A stretch of 64,000 bases of DNA from CAVTSA01 sp963790575 (GCA_963790575.1 CAWBPD010000034.1:186001-250000), one strand, 5' to 3'; positions 43,278-52,689 are shown, counted from the stretch's first letter. Made by a program: numbers and translations. Notes: generated by a model from the letters alone, not told the origin.

Positions 43278-45325
43278 CATCGGCGGGCGCGGCGGGCGCG
43301 GCGACCCCGCCGGGCCGGCCCCGGCCGCACCCCGCGCGGGAGGTGCTGCGCAGGCCTCTGGGCCTCGACCAGGACCGTCGCCGCCGCCTCCGGGCCCGCT
43401 TGTTGCCCCTCGCGGTCCAGCTCCAGCCAGACCTGGGTCAGGGCCAGGTAGATGTCGGTCTCGGTCCAGCCGGGCAGCCGCCGCGCCAGGCCCAGGCGCG
43501 AGGCGGCCTCCATGGTCGGCCGGTACACCGTGTCGTACCAGCTCGCGGCCGCCCCCTTGAGATCCACCTGCCGCCCTTGCTGGCCGAGAAAGTAGCGGTG
43601 TCCCCGAATGTGATCCAGGATCAGGTCGAAGCGGCCCAGCTCGCTGCAGTCGAGGCGTGCGCGGGGACGGGTGCGGTCGAGCTCGGTGACCTCCAGGAAC
43701 CTGGCGTACTCGGACGCTCGCAGCAATTGCTCCGGGTTCACCTCGTCGATCGGCGCCCGAGTCTCGACGTCGATCACGTGGGCGGCGATCGTCAGCCAGC
43801 CCAGGTGCCTGGCCACCGACACGCGCGTGTGGCCGTGGCGCACGAAGTAGGCGTCGCCCACCTGGTAGACGTCGATCGGGTCCACCGATCCCCGTTGCTC
43901 CATCTCCTGGAAGACGCGCACCCAGCGGTCCCGAATGCTGCCTCGACGGGGCATGAAGGAGGCGTCGAAGTCGCGGGTCGGCCGCTCCACCCCGCGCACC
44001 TTGGAGAGCGGGATGGCGCGCACGCCCCGGTCCTCTTCCCGCTCGATCCCGGCTGCCGCCACCACTTCCTCCAGCGCCGGGGGCCGCACCGGCTGGCCGC
44101 GCAGCTGCTCGGTGATGCGCTCCACGCGGCCTTGGCCCAGCTCCTCCTGGAACTCGACCTCCGCCCGCTCCGCGACCGCCATCGAGGTGAGCCGCTCCCC
44201 ACCCAGCCGCCGCAGGATGCGTGGGATCAGCTGGAAGCCGGGGTGCGCGGTGGCTCCCGGATTCCAGGTCCAGCCTTCGACGTCGCTGAGGAGGGTGTCC
44301 AGCGCCGCGACCAGCGCCGGCAGGTGCTGATCTCCCGGCGCATGTGCCACGAAGTCCGAGACCGCTTGCCGCCCCTGTGAGACGAACTCGGTGCTGTCCC
44401 GCCCGGTGAGCCGGGTCTGGACCGCGTCGGTCGCCATCTGCCCGGCAGTCCGCAGCTGGCCGGCGGCCTCCGCGGACAGAGGCTGCGCGGCGACCACCGC
44501 CTCGGCATAGCGGGCCAGCGCCCGCACGCTCCGGTAGAGCAGCGAGATCAGGCGGAGGCGGTCCTCGATGCGGCTCAGGTCCGCGTTGCGCCGGAAGTGC
44601 CACGGGTTCCAGCGCAGCGCCTCCTGCGAGGGAACCACCTCGGCGACGGCCGCGTCGGCGGCCTCGTTGTGGTCGCGGATCTGCCGCCGATTGGCTTCCG
44701 CTCGGGCTCTCTCGGAGGACGCCTCGGCGACCAGCTCGATGGTGGCCGTGATGTCCCCGGCGAGCTGCGTACCCAGCTCGCGAGCCCGCCGCCGGAGGCT
44801 GCGGACCGGGTTCGGCGGCCAGATCAACGCCGCGACCGCGACCCCGACCGCCCCTCCCAGCACTGTCTCCCAGAGGCGGCTCACATTGGAGGTGGTCCCG
44901 CTCGCGAGCACCAGGAGCGCCGAGATGGCGATCTGGTTGTTGAAGCCCTGGCTGGAGATCTTGAGCAGCCCCCCTGCCAGCAGGCAGACGAACATGATCA
45001 CGGCGATCGCGGGCGCGTACGAAGCGACGTGGAGCTCGTTCGCCACCACTCCGAGCAGCAGTCCGCCGGCGACGCCGATCAGAAACTGGAGGGCGTTGAG
45101 CAGGGAACCGTAGGCGTTGCCCTGCATCAGGATGATCACGGCGAGGACGGCGTTGTACGGGTGCGGCAGGTGGAGGTAGGGCCCCAGGAACCATGCGATG
45201 CCGCAGCCGAGCGCCACCTTGATGGATTGGACCGCCAGCGGCGGCAGGAACTCGGGAGGCTCGGCCATCCGCCAGAGCAGAGGTCGCACGGAGTGGATCA
45301 GCCGCCGCAGCAACCGTCGAACCAT
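43277..45325 (-). CDS. FUSC-like membrane transporter domain fused to a ParB-like domain
   Basis: 682 residues. Residues 1-380 resemble fusaric-acid-resistance/aromatic acid exporters: two clusters of membrane helices (about 30-195, e.g. HPYNAVLAVIILMQGNAYGS, LLNALQFLIGVAGGLLLGVV) then a long helical cytoplasmic part. From about residue 382 it matches a stand-alone ParB/Srx-fold protein common in high-GC bacteria: FMPRRGSIRDRWVRVFQEME, RGSVDPIDVYQVGDAYFVRH, GHTRVSVARHLGW, SWYDTVYRPTMEAA. No stop separates them; an ATG at 44182 could start a separate protein. Ends in a basic tail. Confidence 0.75.
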   Translation of the reverse strand: MVRRLLRRLIHSVRPLLWRMAEPPEFLPPLAVQSIKVALGCGIAWFLGPYLHLPHPYNAVLAVIILMQGNAYGSLLNALQFLIGVAGGLLLGVVANELHVASYAPAIAVIMFVCLLAGGLLKISSQGFNNQIAISALLVLASGTTSNVSRLWETVLGGAVGVAVAALIWPPNPVRSLRRRARELGTQLAGDITATIELVAEASSERARAEANRRQIRDHNEAADAAVAEVVPSQEALRWNPWHFRRNADLSRIEDRLRLISLLYRSVRALARYAEAVVAAQPLSAEAAGQLRTAGQMATDAVQTRLTGRDSTEFVSQGRQAVSDFVAHAPGDQHLPALVAALDTLLSDVEGWTWNPGATAHPGFQLIPRILRRLGGERLTSMAVAERAEVEFQEELGQGRVERITEQLRGQPVRPPALEEVVAAAGIEREEDRGVRAIPLSKVRGVERPTRDFDASFMPRRGSIRDRWVRVFQEMEQRGSVDPIDVYQVGDAYFVRHGHTRVSVARHLGWLTIAAHVIDVETRAPIDEVNPEQLLRASEYARFLEVTELDRTRPRARLDCSELGRFDLILDHIRGHRYFLGQQGRQVDLKGAAASWYDTVYRPTMEAASRLGLARRLPGWTETDIYLALTQVWLELDREGQQAGPEAAATVLVEAQRPAQHLPRGVRPGPARRGRRARRARR

Positions 45326-45378
45326 CAGCGCTGGACGGAGCCTACGAGTCCGCCACCTTCCGTTCAGCCCACCGGGCG

Positions 45379-46830
45379 CTACGCGCGCCTGGGCGTGGTC
45401 TCCGCGGTCAGCGTCATCGGCGGCAGGTACTCGCCCACCAGGTGCCGCACCCACCAGGCGCCACTCTCGCGCCACTCGCGCCAGCTGCTGAACCGGTAGC
45501 GGTAGAGCCGGGCCCGAACCGCGCGCGGCGGACGGTCACCGAACGGGTTGTGCGCCAGGAGCTTCAAGGTCGGGCGGTCGCCGCTCAGCAGCTTGCGGAG
45601 GAGTCTCGGGAACCAGGGGTGCTGCCAGGGAGTCGCCATCGCCGCGAACCACATCAGCCAGTCCAGGCGGAGGTGATAGGGAGCGAACTGCCGCGGCCAC
45701 CGGCGGGGATTGCCCGGCTTGCCCTTGAACTCGTACTCCTGCCAGCGCGCGCGGGGACTCTCGGGGTCGTCCTGCGTGCCCTCGATGACGATCTCGTAGC
45801 GCACTTTGGTGATGCTCCCGAAGGCCCCATAGGTGTTGACCAGGTGCAGCTGGTCGAAGCTCGCGTTCATGAGCTGACGGCCAGAGAGCAGGTTGCGAAC
45901 CGGTCGGTAGCTGAGCACGATCACGAGGGCGGTCACCGCCAGCACCAGGACCTGCCACCAGAGGGGAAGCGGGGCCGGCGTCGGGACCTGCACCGGGAGC
46001 ACCAGCCGCAGCTGCTGGTCGTCGAAGGCCGAGATCGCGAGCGTCAGCGTGACGAAGTTGAGCCAGGAGAAGTTGCCGCTCAAAACCAACCACCCCTGGG
46101 TCGCGACCACGATCAAACCGGCGATCCCGGCCACGGGCTGGGGAGCGAAGAGGGCCCAGGGGACGATGAGCTGAGCGAAGTGGTTGCCCAGCACCTCGAC
46201 CCGGTGCAGCGGGCGCGGCAGATGGTGGAAGAACCAGCTCAATGGGTTCGGCATCGGCTGCGTCTCGTGGTGGTAGTAGAGGCAGGTCAGGTTTCGCCAG
46301 CAGGGGTCGCCTCGCATCTTGATCAGCCCCGCCCCGAACTCGACCCGGAAGAGAAGCCACCGGAAGAGGTAGATCGAGGGGAGCGGTGCCGCCGTCGGCC
46401 CTGCCCCCAGGAAGATGGCGAGGAACCCCGCCTCCAGGAGCAGCGTCTCCCAGCCGAAGGCGTAGAAGGTCTGCCCCACGTTGACGATCGAGAGGTACAG
46501 GGCCCAGAGCACCAACCAGGCTGGGATGCCGACCCAGAGCGGCGCCACGTCGAGTCCCCCCACCAGGATCGCCGCCGAGAGGACGATGCCGGTACCCGCC
46601 ACCACCAGGAGCAGGCCGTCCGAATAGCGCAGATAGAAGAGGCTGGGCCGGGCCCGGAATGGCACCTGCGCGGTGAACCGTGGCACCGGCAGCAGGCCCC
46701 GGGTCCCCAGCAGCGGCCGGAACTGGTTCAGGGTGACCGTGAACGCGACCAGGTACACGGCCGCCAGCGCCCGTTCGAGGATCAGCCGGGTCAACCAGTA
46801 GTCGGGAGCCTGAATCCACGTCATGACCAT
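45379..46830 (-). CDS. Lipase maturation factor (LMF1) family membrane protein
   Basis: 483 residues with about eight membrane helices. Diagnostic LMF1 blocks: LRYSDGLLLVVAGTG, FYAFGWETLLLEAGFLAIF, LFRWLLFRVEFGAGLIKMRG, DPCWRNLTCLYYHHETQPMP, NPLSWFFHHLPRPLH and LDWLMWFAAMATPWQHPWF. In animals LMF1 folds lipases in the ER; the bacterial role is unknown. Same direction as the FUSC-ParB gene. Confidence 0.9.
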   Translation of the reverse strand: MVMTWIQAPDYWLTRLILERALAAVYLVAFTVTLNQFRPLLGTRGLLPVPRFTAQVPFRARPSLFYLRYSDGLLLVVAGTGIVLSAAILVGGLDVAPLWVGIPAWLVLWALYLSIVNVGQTFYAFGWETLLLEAGFLAIFLGAGPTAAPLPSIYLFRWLLFRVEFGAGLIKMRGDPCWRNLTCLYYHHETQPMPNPLSWFFHHLPRPLHRVEVLGNHFAQLIVPWALFAPQPVAGIAGLIVVATQGWLVLSGNFSWLNFVTLTLAISAFDDQQLRLVLPVQVPTPAPLPLWWQVLVLAVTALVIVLSYRPVRNLLSGRQLMNASFDQLHLVNTYGAFGSITKVRYEIVIEGTQDDPESPRARWQEYEFKGKPGNPRRWPRQFAPYHLRLDWLMWFAAMATPWQHPWFPRLLRKLLSGDRPTLKLLAHNPFGDRPPRAVRARLYRYRFSSWREWRESGAWWVRHLVGEYLPPMTLTAETTPRRA

Positions 46831-46897
46831 CTCCCCGCCGAGGTAGGAACTACCTGGTCACACACCACCCGGAACCGTCCAGCCCCGGGGCGGCGGC

Positions 46898-48316
46898 TCA
46901 CGCGAGCGCGGACCGGAGCGCCGAGCGTGCGGCGTACCACCCGCACAGCCCGTGCACGCCGGGCCCGGGGGGCGTCGCCGCCGAGCAGAGGAACAGCGAG
47001 GGGTCGGAGGTGCGGTACGGATCGGGACGGGCGGCAGGGCGGGTGAGCAGCTGGCGAAGGTCACTCCGCCCACCCCCGATGTCGCCGCCGACGTAGTTCG
47101 GATTCAGCTCCTCCAGCTGCGACGGCGACCAGGTGCGACGGCCCCGCACGCGGTCGCGGAAGCCGGGAGCGAAACGCTCCACCTGTGCCTCGATCGCGCC
47201 CGTCATGTCTTGGTCCGACCCGTTGGGGACGTGGCAGTAGGCCCACGCGACCTGCCGCCCCGGCGTCGCGCGCGTGGGGTCGAACAGCGTCGGTTGGGTG
47301 AGCAGCACGAACGGGCGCCGCGGATGGCCCCCCTGGGCGACCTCCAGCTCCGCCGCCACCACTTCCTCCGCGGTCCCGCCCACATGAACCGTCCCCGCCC
47401 GCAGACACTCCCTGGCCTGCCAGGGGATCGGCCCGTCCAGCACCCAGTCCACCTTGAACACGCCCGGCCCGTGCCGGTACTGCTCCAGTTGGCGCCGGTA
47501 GCGCGGGGAGAGCCGGTCGCGCGCGATGCGAACCACGGCCCCGGGCATGACGTCGAACAGCGCCGCCCGGTGCGACGGCAATTCCTCCATCGACGAGATC
47601 CGCACCCCACACCGGACCTCGCCCCCGAGCGCCTGGATTCGGTGGACCATGCTGTCCGCGGCGGAGGCGGAACCGCCCCGGAAGAACGGCCACCCGGTGG
47701 CGTGCGCTGAGACCAGCATGACGAGCCCCGCGGCCGCGCTCCCCGGCTCGGTCAGCGGCAGCATGCTGTGGGCCGACATCCCGGCGAGGATGGCCCGCGC
47801 CTCGCGCCCCTTGAAGGTGACTCCGCCCAGCAAGGCGGCAGGCAGCACCGCCGGGACCCCGAAGCGGGCGAGCAGGAGCGGATGGCGCGGCAGCCGAATC
47901 GGTCCCAGCGCCGCCTCCACCACCTCGGTCGCGCGCGCAACCAGCGGCCGCAGCAGCCGCCGGTAGGCGGGGCCGTCGGCACCAAGTCTGGCCGCGGTCG
48001 TGCTCACCGACCCCTCGACGAGCGCGGTGGTCCCGTCGTCGAAGGGGTGTGCCATCGCCGCGCGCGGCGTGACCAGGTCCAGGCGCAGCCTCCGGAGCAC
48101 CGGAGAAAGCGGCACCAGCGCCGCCACCGTGGCGCACAGGTCGTGCCGGCATCCCGGCTCCAGCAACTCTTCGCTGCGCAGACCGCCCCCGGGATGGGCC
48201 GCGGCCTCCAGCACCAGCACCCGGTGTCCGGCCTCGCCCAGCGTGATCGCGGCGGCGAGTCCGTTCGGACCCGACCCCACGACGACGGCGTCGAACGCGT
48301 CCCCGGCCATCTCCAC
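46898..48316 (-). CDS. Phytoene-dehydrogenase-like FAD-dependent oxidoreductase
   Basis: 472 residues. N-terminal Rossmann motif AVVVGSGPNGLAAAITLGEA, then LEAAAHPGGGLRSEELLEPG, and a C-terminal FAD-binding end with CSAATPPGPGVHGLCGWYAA. This is the NAD(P)/FAD-dependent group (PYROXD2/CrtI-like) of unknown substrate, common in Actinobacteria. Starts at the GTG or ATG near 48316, overlapping the degenerate VOC frame. Confidence 0.9.
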   Translation of the reverse strand: MEMAGDAFDAVVVGSGPNGLAAAITLGEAGHRVLVLEAAAHPGGGLRSEELLEPGCRHDLCATVAALVPLSPVLRRLRLDLVTPRAAMAHPFDDGTTALVEGSVSTTAARLGADGPAYRRLLRPLVARATEVVEAALGPIRLPRHPLLLARFGVPAVLPAALLGGVTFKGREARAILAGMSAHSMLPLTEPGSAAAGLVMLVSAHATGWPFFRGGSASAADSMVHRIQALGGEVRCGVRISSMEELPSHRAALFDVMPGAVVRIARDRLSPRYRRQLEQYRHGPGVFKVDWVLDGPIPWQARECLRAGTVHVGGTAEEVVAAELEVAQGGHPRRPFVLLTQPTLFDPTRATPGRQVAWAYCHVPNGSDQDMTGAIEAQVERFAPGFRDRVRGRRTWSPSQLEELNPNYVGGDIGGGRSDLRQLLTRPAARPDPYRTSDPSLFLCSAATPPGPGVHGLCGWYAARSALRSALA

Positions 48317-48376
48317 CAGGGTGGCAGAGCGGGCACCCGCGTGGTGCCCGGTGGCGCCGGCCGGAACCGCGGCCCC

Positions 48377-48662
48377 TCACCCGTAGCCGTCGCGGCCGGC
48401 CGCCCAGGTCGAGGATTCGTTTCGTTGACGCCTCCAGGTCATCCGTGAGCAGGTCGAGATGCACACGCGTCTTTCCACGCTTCGGCTCGGGAACGGGCTG
48501 GAAGTTCAACATCGGCGCGCCGGGGTTCGGGGGCGCGAGCCGGAGCCAACCCGCCATGGGTTCGAACGGCTCGCCCCCCAGGAGGCCCGCCCAGAAAGCG
48601 GCCACACGGATCACGTCACCGCAGTCGATCGTCACCTCGTGCAACCGCACCCGAGGTATCAC
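48377..48662 (-). pseudogene. VOC/glyoxalase-like protein, C-terminally truncated or frameshifted
   Basis: MIPRVRLHEVTIDCGDVIRV, AAFWAGLLGGEPFEPM and KTRVHLDLLTDDLEASTKRI form a VOC fold up to ILDLGG. The final part expected in the family (…MADPEGNEFC…) is missing. In this frame no stop occurs until deep inside the FAD gene; a one-base shift gives a stop at 48377. Probably a damaged gene whose end was replaced at the FAD gene junction. Confidence 0.65.
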
Positions 48663-49972
48663 CGGGCCGCTCGCACTCGTGCCTCGGCCTCGTCAGACGC
48701 GAGCAGAAGGCGGAACAGGTGCGCGGGACGTCCCCGCCGGGTTGACTGGGTGGTGCCCGCCTCGATGGCGAGGGAATGAGAGGTGAGATTCCGCAGTAGG
48801 CGCCGGGCGCTCGGCTCCGTGAGGCCCAGCGCGCCGGCGAGCTCAGCGGGCGAGATCAACCGTCCGCCCAGCTTCCGATCAGCCGCCGCTACCCGGGACA
48901 GCGTGGTGGCGCTGAGCCCGGTGTCCTGGGCGAGTGCTTCCAGCGCGGGAGCGTGCTCGCGGTAGGTGAACGCGAGCATGTCCTCGGATCCGATCGGGCC
49001 CAGCACGACCCCGCGATCACCCACCAGGTACCCGCAGCCTCCCCCTCGTTCCTCGGCCCGCGCGACGGCCTGCTCGGCAAAGCGAACGCAGAGGCGGGCG
49101 GAGGGTCCGAGCCCGAAGCCGGCGGCCACGGTGACACCCAGTTCCTCGCGGGCGGCGCTCACGAAGGGCAACGCCTCCCAGTGGTGCGTCGCGGTCTCGA
49201 GCAGCGCGCGGTGGGCGAACACCACCACGCCACGGTCACCGCGGTCCTCGATCCAGGCATCGGCGAACTCGGCCCGGTTGAGCAGGAGCCGGCGCAGCTC
49301 CATCCGGGTGCGGTCGACATCACCGGCGCCGCTCCGGATCCGGATGATGGCCGCGCCGAAGCTGTGGTCGCCGGCCTGCCGCGACTGAATCCGGAGCACG
49401 GTTTCCCGGAGCAGAGAGCGCAGCGTGGAAGGCACGCCGAGCTGTCCGACCACCCTCAGGTCGGTCTCCTCGCGGAGCCGCCGTCCCACCTCGCCTCGAC
49501 CCGTGATCACGTACGCCTGGGGATGCCGGCGACTGAACTCGAGGTGGAATCCAACCAGCGCGTCGACCGTGTCCTCGCCCGAGTGGGGCAGACAGACCAC
49601 CTGATCCAGGGGCATGCGGAGCGCGCGAGCCACCTCGTGCACCACATCCAGGTCGAAGGTGTCGATGCTGACCGGATACAGCCGCCGGCCTTCGGACGCG
49701 ATGCGCGCGAACGAAATCGCCAGGTCGACCGCGCTCATCCGGAGGATCCCCACCGTCACGCGGTCAGGGAGGATATCGCGGCACCGGTCATACGGCATCA
49801 GGCCCAGCACGATGCCGTCGACGCCGCCGCGGGCCAGGTGACGGCGAACGTGCTCCCGGATCTCGTCCTCCTGCGCGTACGTGACCCAGTCGATCTCGAC
49901 CCCGGCCACCGACGACGCCGCGACCTCGAAGTCGGCCCTGCCCTGTCGGCCGACCACGATGGTGAGGGTCAT
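48659..49972 (-). CDS. Multi-domain transcriptional regulator (PrpR-like sensor, cyclase-like middle, winged helix)
   Basis: 437 residues. Residues 1-170 look like a PrpR_N/periplasmic-binding-like sensor (TIVVGRQGRADFEVAASSVA ... VDGIVLGLMPYDRC). The middle (FGAAIIRIRSGAGDV ... VTVAAGFGLGPSARL) is like the degenerate cyclase/GGDEF domain of PucR/CdaR regulators. The C-terminus (SPAELAGALGLTEPSARRLL, RRGRPAHLFRL) is a winged helix. 37 nt after the binding-protein gene, so probably the local regulator of that module. Family assignment is tentative. Confidence 0.6.
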   Translation of the reverse strand: MTLTIVVGRQGRADFEVAASSVAGVEIDWVTYAQEDEIREHVRRHLARGGVDGIVLGLMPYDRCRDILPDRVTVGILRMSAVDLAISFARIASEGRRLYPVSIDTFDLDVVHEVARALRMPLDQVVCLPHSGEDTVDALVGFHLEFSRRHPQAYVITGRGEVGRRLREETDLRVVGQLGVPSTLRSLLRETVLRIQSRQAGDHSFGAAIIRIRSGAGDVDRTRMELRRLLLNRAEFADAWIEDRGDRGVVVFAHRALLETATHHWEALPFVSAAREELGVTVAAGFGLGPSARLCVRFAEQAVARAEERGGGCGYLVGDRGVVLGPIGSEDMLAFTYREHAPALEALAQDTGLSATTLSRVAAADRKLGGRLISPAELAGALGLTEPSARRLLRNLTSHSLAIEAGTTQSTRRGRPAHLFRLLLASDEAEARVRAAR

Positions 49973-50009
49973 GTGGGGGAGGCGCCCGCCGGCGGCTCCC
50001 CCACCCTCG

Positions 50010-51689
50010 TCAGTGACACTTCTCGAGCGCTCTCTGGAACTCCGATCGCGACTGATTCCCGCCCTGGCTCTTCCAGGTCGAGATCGTGTCCGAGAGTGAC
50101 GAGAATGGCTTCCTCCCGGTCAGGATGTCGTTGTAACCGTTGGTGATGATCTGCTGAAGGTTGGCTCCCTGTGCTACGTCGGTCGTGGAATACAGACCGA
50201 GCGTTGGGTCGGAGACGCCGAGCTGGACCATCTTCTCTTCCGTCTGCTGGGAGAGGAGCGCGTGCGCCGGTAGTCCGGGATAGTAGAAGTTGGTCTCGAG
50301 CGGCTGGCACATGTAGTTGAGACCTGAGCTGAGGCCGGTGAGTCCGGTATCTGACACCGGAACCGGCGCTCCGTCCTGCATGTGATACATGAGATCCTGG
50401 ACGCCGTACTGGATGAAGGTGAACTCCTCGCTGCCAAATGGCGATGCCCACCAGTCGAGTACGCGGAGCAACTCTCGGATGCGACTGTCGCTCTTGATCG
50501 AGCTCGGGATGGCGTAAAAACCGTAGGCACCGGAGTTCAGCCAGGGCGCCGGCTTGCCGCCGTCATGCCCCGGCAGCATGATCGGTGTCAGGTTCGACCC
50601 AGGAGTCTGCTGCTGAGTCTGGGCGATCAGTCCGCTGTTGTTCATCACGGCGACGATGGCCGAATCCTGGAAGCCGATGTGCCCACTCTGGATCAGCGGA
50701 TAGTTCTGATTGTAGGTGTTGGTGAGAGCGTCGGGATGATAGGCGCCCCCCTTCCAGAGCTGGGCCGCGAAGTCAAGCGCGGCCTTGTACTCCTCGGTCT
50801 CGATGTATTTGGTCAGCGATCCATTCTTGCCGAGGCGCCAGTTGTTGGGCACTCGGAACACGTCGTTCCAAATACTGGAATCGACGACGCCGAAGGCCCA
50901 CGTGTTCTTCTGCCCGTTGTGGTTGGGGTCGCCCTTGGCGAACGCGAGGAACATCTTCTTGAGGTCGTTCGCGTTCTTCGGATTGTCGACGCCAAGCTTC
51001 TGTGCCCAATCCTTGCGGTAGATCCAAATGTCATCTCGAGGTGGGATCGGGTATGGCGGTCCCCACAACTTGCCCTCGAAGGCGGCGCCGGTCCAGGACG
51101 ATTCGGGAAGGCGCTGGAGATTCGAATACTCCTTGAGCGCGTCGCCCGTGAGGTGAGCGGTGAGGTTGTTGAACGCTCCCTCGTCGACGAACTTCTTGAA
51201 GGCCGCTGCCGAGTAGGGCCCGCTGGGGGCGAAGTTGACGTAGGTGATGTCTGGAAAGCTCCCACTCGCGGCCAGCGCGCTCAACTTGTCGGGGTAGTCG
51301 GTGGCGTCGGCCTCGGTCACGTTCCAGGGCGCCCCGATCCGGGAGTTCAGCTCCTGCCAGTACTTGTTCTGTCCGAGCGGAGGCGGTGGAGCCGCCCACA
51401 GAATCTCGAACACGGTGATCGGGTTGCCGCTGCTCGCCGGCGGATCCTTGGTCCAGGACTTCCAGGGGGTGGGGTAGGCGGTCCAGGCCGCCGGGACGTT
51501 CGCGACCTTGGAAAGGACCTCACCCTGGCGCGACTCGGGTTGGAGCACGGGAAGCTTCAGGCTCGAGACGCAGGAGGCGGCGGCTTGCGTGGCCTGGTTC
51601 CCGCACGACGCCAGCAGGCCCGCCCCGGCCAGGCCGAGCATCCCTCCCATGAACGCCCTGCGTCCCATCACCGGTCTTGCCGTCATCAT
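50010..51689 (-). CDS. Extracellular solute-binding lipoprotein (LplA/YtcQ-type), Tat signal, copy 2
   Basis: 559 residues. N-terminal MGRRAFMGGMLGLAGAGLLA ending in SC: twin-arginine motif and lipobox. Strong paralogue of the binding protein at 34.5-36.1 kb: both share YRKDWAQKLGVDNPKNA, FRVPNNWRL and the ending in a CH/CGK tail. No permease genes accompany it, so it may use the permeases of the island. Confidence 0.92.
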   Translation of the reverse strand: MMTARPVMGRRAFMGGMLGLAGAGLLASCGNQATQAAASCVSSLKLPVLQPESRQGEVLSKVANVPAAWTAYPTPWKSWTKDPPASSGNPITVFEILWAAPPPPLGQNKYWQELNSRIGAPWNVTEADATDYPDKLSALAASGSFPDITYVNFAPSGPYSAAAFKKFVDEGAFNNLTAHLTGDALKEYSNLQRLPESSWTGAAFEGKLWGPPYPIPPRDDIWIYRKDWAQKLGVDNPKNANDLKKMFLAFAKGDPNHNGQKNTWAFGVVDSSIWNDVFRVPNNWRLGKNGSLTKYIETEEYKAALDFAAQLWKGGAYHPDALTNTYNQNYPLIQSGHIGFQDSAIVAVMNNSGLIAQTQQQTPGSNLTPIMLPGHDGGKPAPWLNSGAYGFYAIPSSIKSDSRIRELLRVLDWWASPFGSEEFTFIQYGVQDLMYHMQDGAPVPVSDTGLTGLSSGLNYMCQPLETNFYYPGLPAHALLSQQTEEKMVQLGVSDPTLGLYSTTDVAQGANLQQIITNGYNDILTGRKPFSSLSDTISTWKSQGGNQSRSEFQRALEKCH

Positions 51690-51732
51690 CTCTTGCCTCC
51701 GCGTGATTACCCGCTCGATGCCACACGCAAGG

Positions 51733-52608
51733 TCAATCCCAGAGATCGACTCCCAGCAGGTGCCGGCCGAGGTCGGTCAGGTGCGCTCGGTGGCCCTGGG
51801 TCTCCTCGATCTTGCGCGGGTCGCCGTGAAATGAGCCCCAACCGGGCGCGCGGTGCTCTTCCCAGCACGCGACCCGGGGTCCCCGCGCTTCGGCGGCGTT
51901 GTCGGGCGTGGGGTTCATGCTGATGTACTGACACAGGCGCGGCCGGTCGGAGACGTTGTGACCATTGCCGTGGAGCAGGAGTGAGGTCCAGACCAACAGA
52001 TCTCCGGCAGCCAGTCGCGGCTTCGTGATGGTGTAGCCGGTGTAGTCAGGGTTCCGCGAGGCGATCTTCTCCGGAGTCTGCGTCTTCAGATACTCGTCCA
52101 GGTGCTGATAGGTCTCGGGGATGCACTGGAATCCACCCATGTCCGGTTCGGTGTCGGTGAGCGCGACGACGCCCTGGACGCGAAACGGGACATCCGGATA
52201 CCGGCTCATGTCCGTATCCCAGTGGATCATGCCCTTGTGGTCGTACTCAGGGTGGGCCGGGTTGGCCGGCGGCTTGAGATTCGCCCGATCGATCGAGACC
52301 CACAGCTTGTCGGTCCCGTGAATGGCACGGAAGATGTCATAGAGCTTGGGATGCTGGCGGTTGTCCCAAAGCGATTGATACTGGTACATCTCGACCATGC
52401 CCGACGGCCGGATGATGTCTGGCTGGTACCAGGACTCCGGGTCGTCGGGACTGGCACCGGTGTGCTTCCAGATATCGTCGACCACCGCCTCCAGGTTCTC
52501 TTTCGGCAGTGCGTCGTGGACGATGACATACCCGTAGGTTTGGACGTGATCCCGCCACTCCGCGGGACTCTGGGGATCGTGGGAAACCACGTTCACGGAC
52601 TCACTCAT
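51733..52608 (-). CDS. PhyH-family Fe(II)/2-oxoglutarate dioxygenase, copy 2
   Basis: 291 residues from the ATG at 52608, with AGGAGG upstream. Same triad layout as copy 1: GMIHWDTDMSRYP (His, Asp), TSLLLHGNGHN (His), RPRLCQYISM (Arg). By eye well over half of the residues match copy 1; the C-terminal 60 residues differ most. The order PhyH then binding protein is the same functional pair as in the island, but here without permeases and followed by a dedicated regulator. Confidence 0.92.
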   Translation of the reverse strand: MSESVNVVSHDPQSPAEWRDHVQTYGYVIVHDALPKENLEAVVDDIWKHTGASPDDPESWYQPDIIRPSGMVEMYQYQSLWDNRQHPKLYDIFRAIHGTDKLWVSIDRANLKPPANPAHPEYDHKGMIHWDTDMSRYPDVPFRVQGVVALTDTEPDMGGFQCIPETYQHLDEYLKTQTPEKIASRNPDYTGYTITKPRLAAGDLLVWTSLLLHGNGHNVSDRPRLCQYISMNPTPDNAAEARGPRVACWEEHRAPGWGSFHGDPRKIEETQGHRAHLTDLGRHLLGVDLWD

Positions 52609-52689
52609 CGCTGCCTCCTCCACCCGAGCCCCGAGCCCGGGCACCCCGCCGGCCGGAAATACGAACCACTTTCGCCACCCCCTGCCCGT

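Noticed and set aside
43218..45194. A 658-codon alternative frame on the minus strand
   Set aside because: Shadow of the FUSC-ParB gene; composition is Gly/Arg/Pro-rich with no motifs.
47061..48662. A 533-codon VOC-FAD fusion
   Set aside because: After the VOC part the frame is out of phase with the FAD oxidoreductase motifs; it is run-on translation, not a real fusion.
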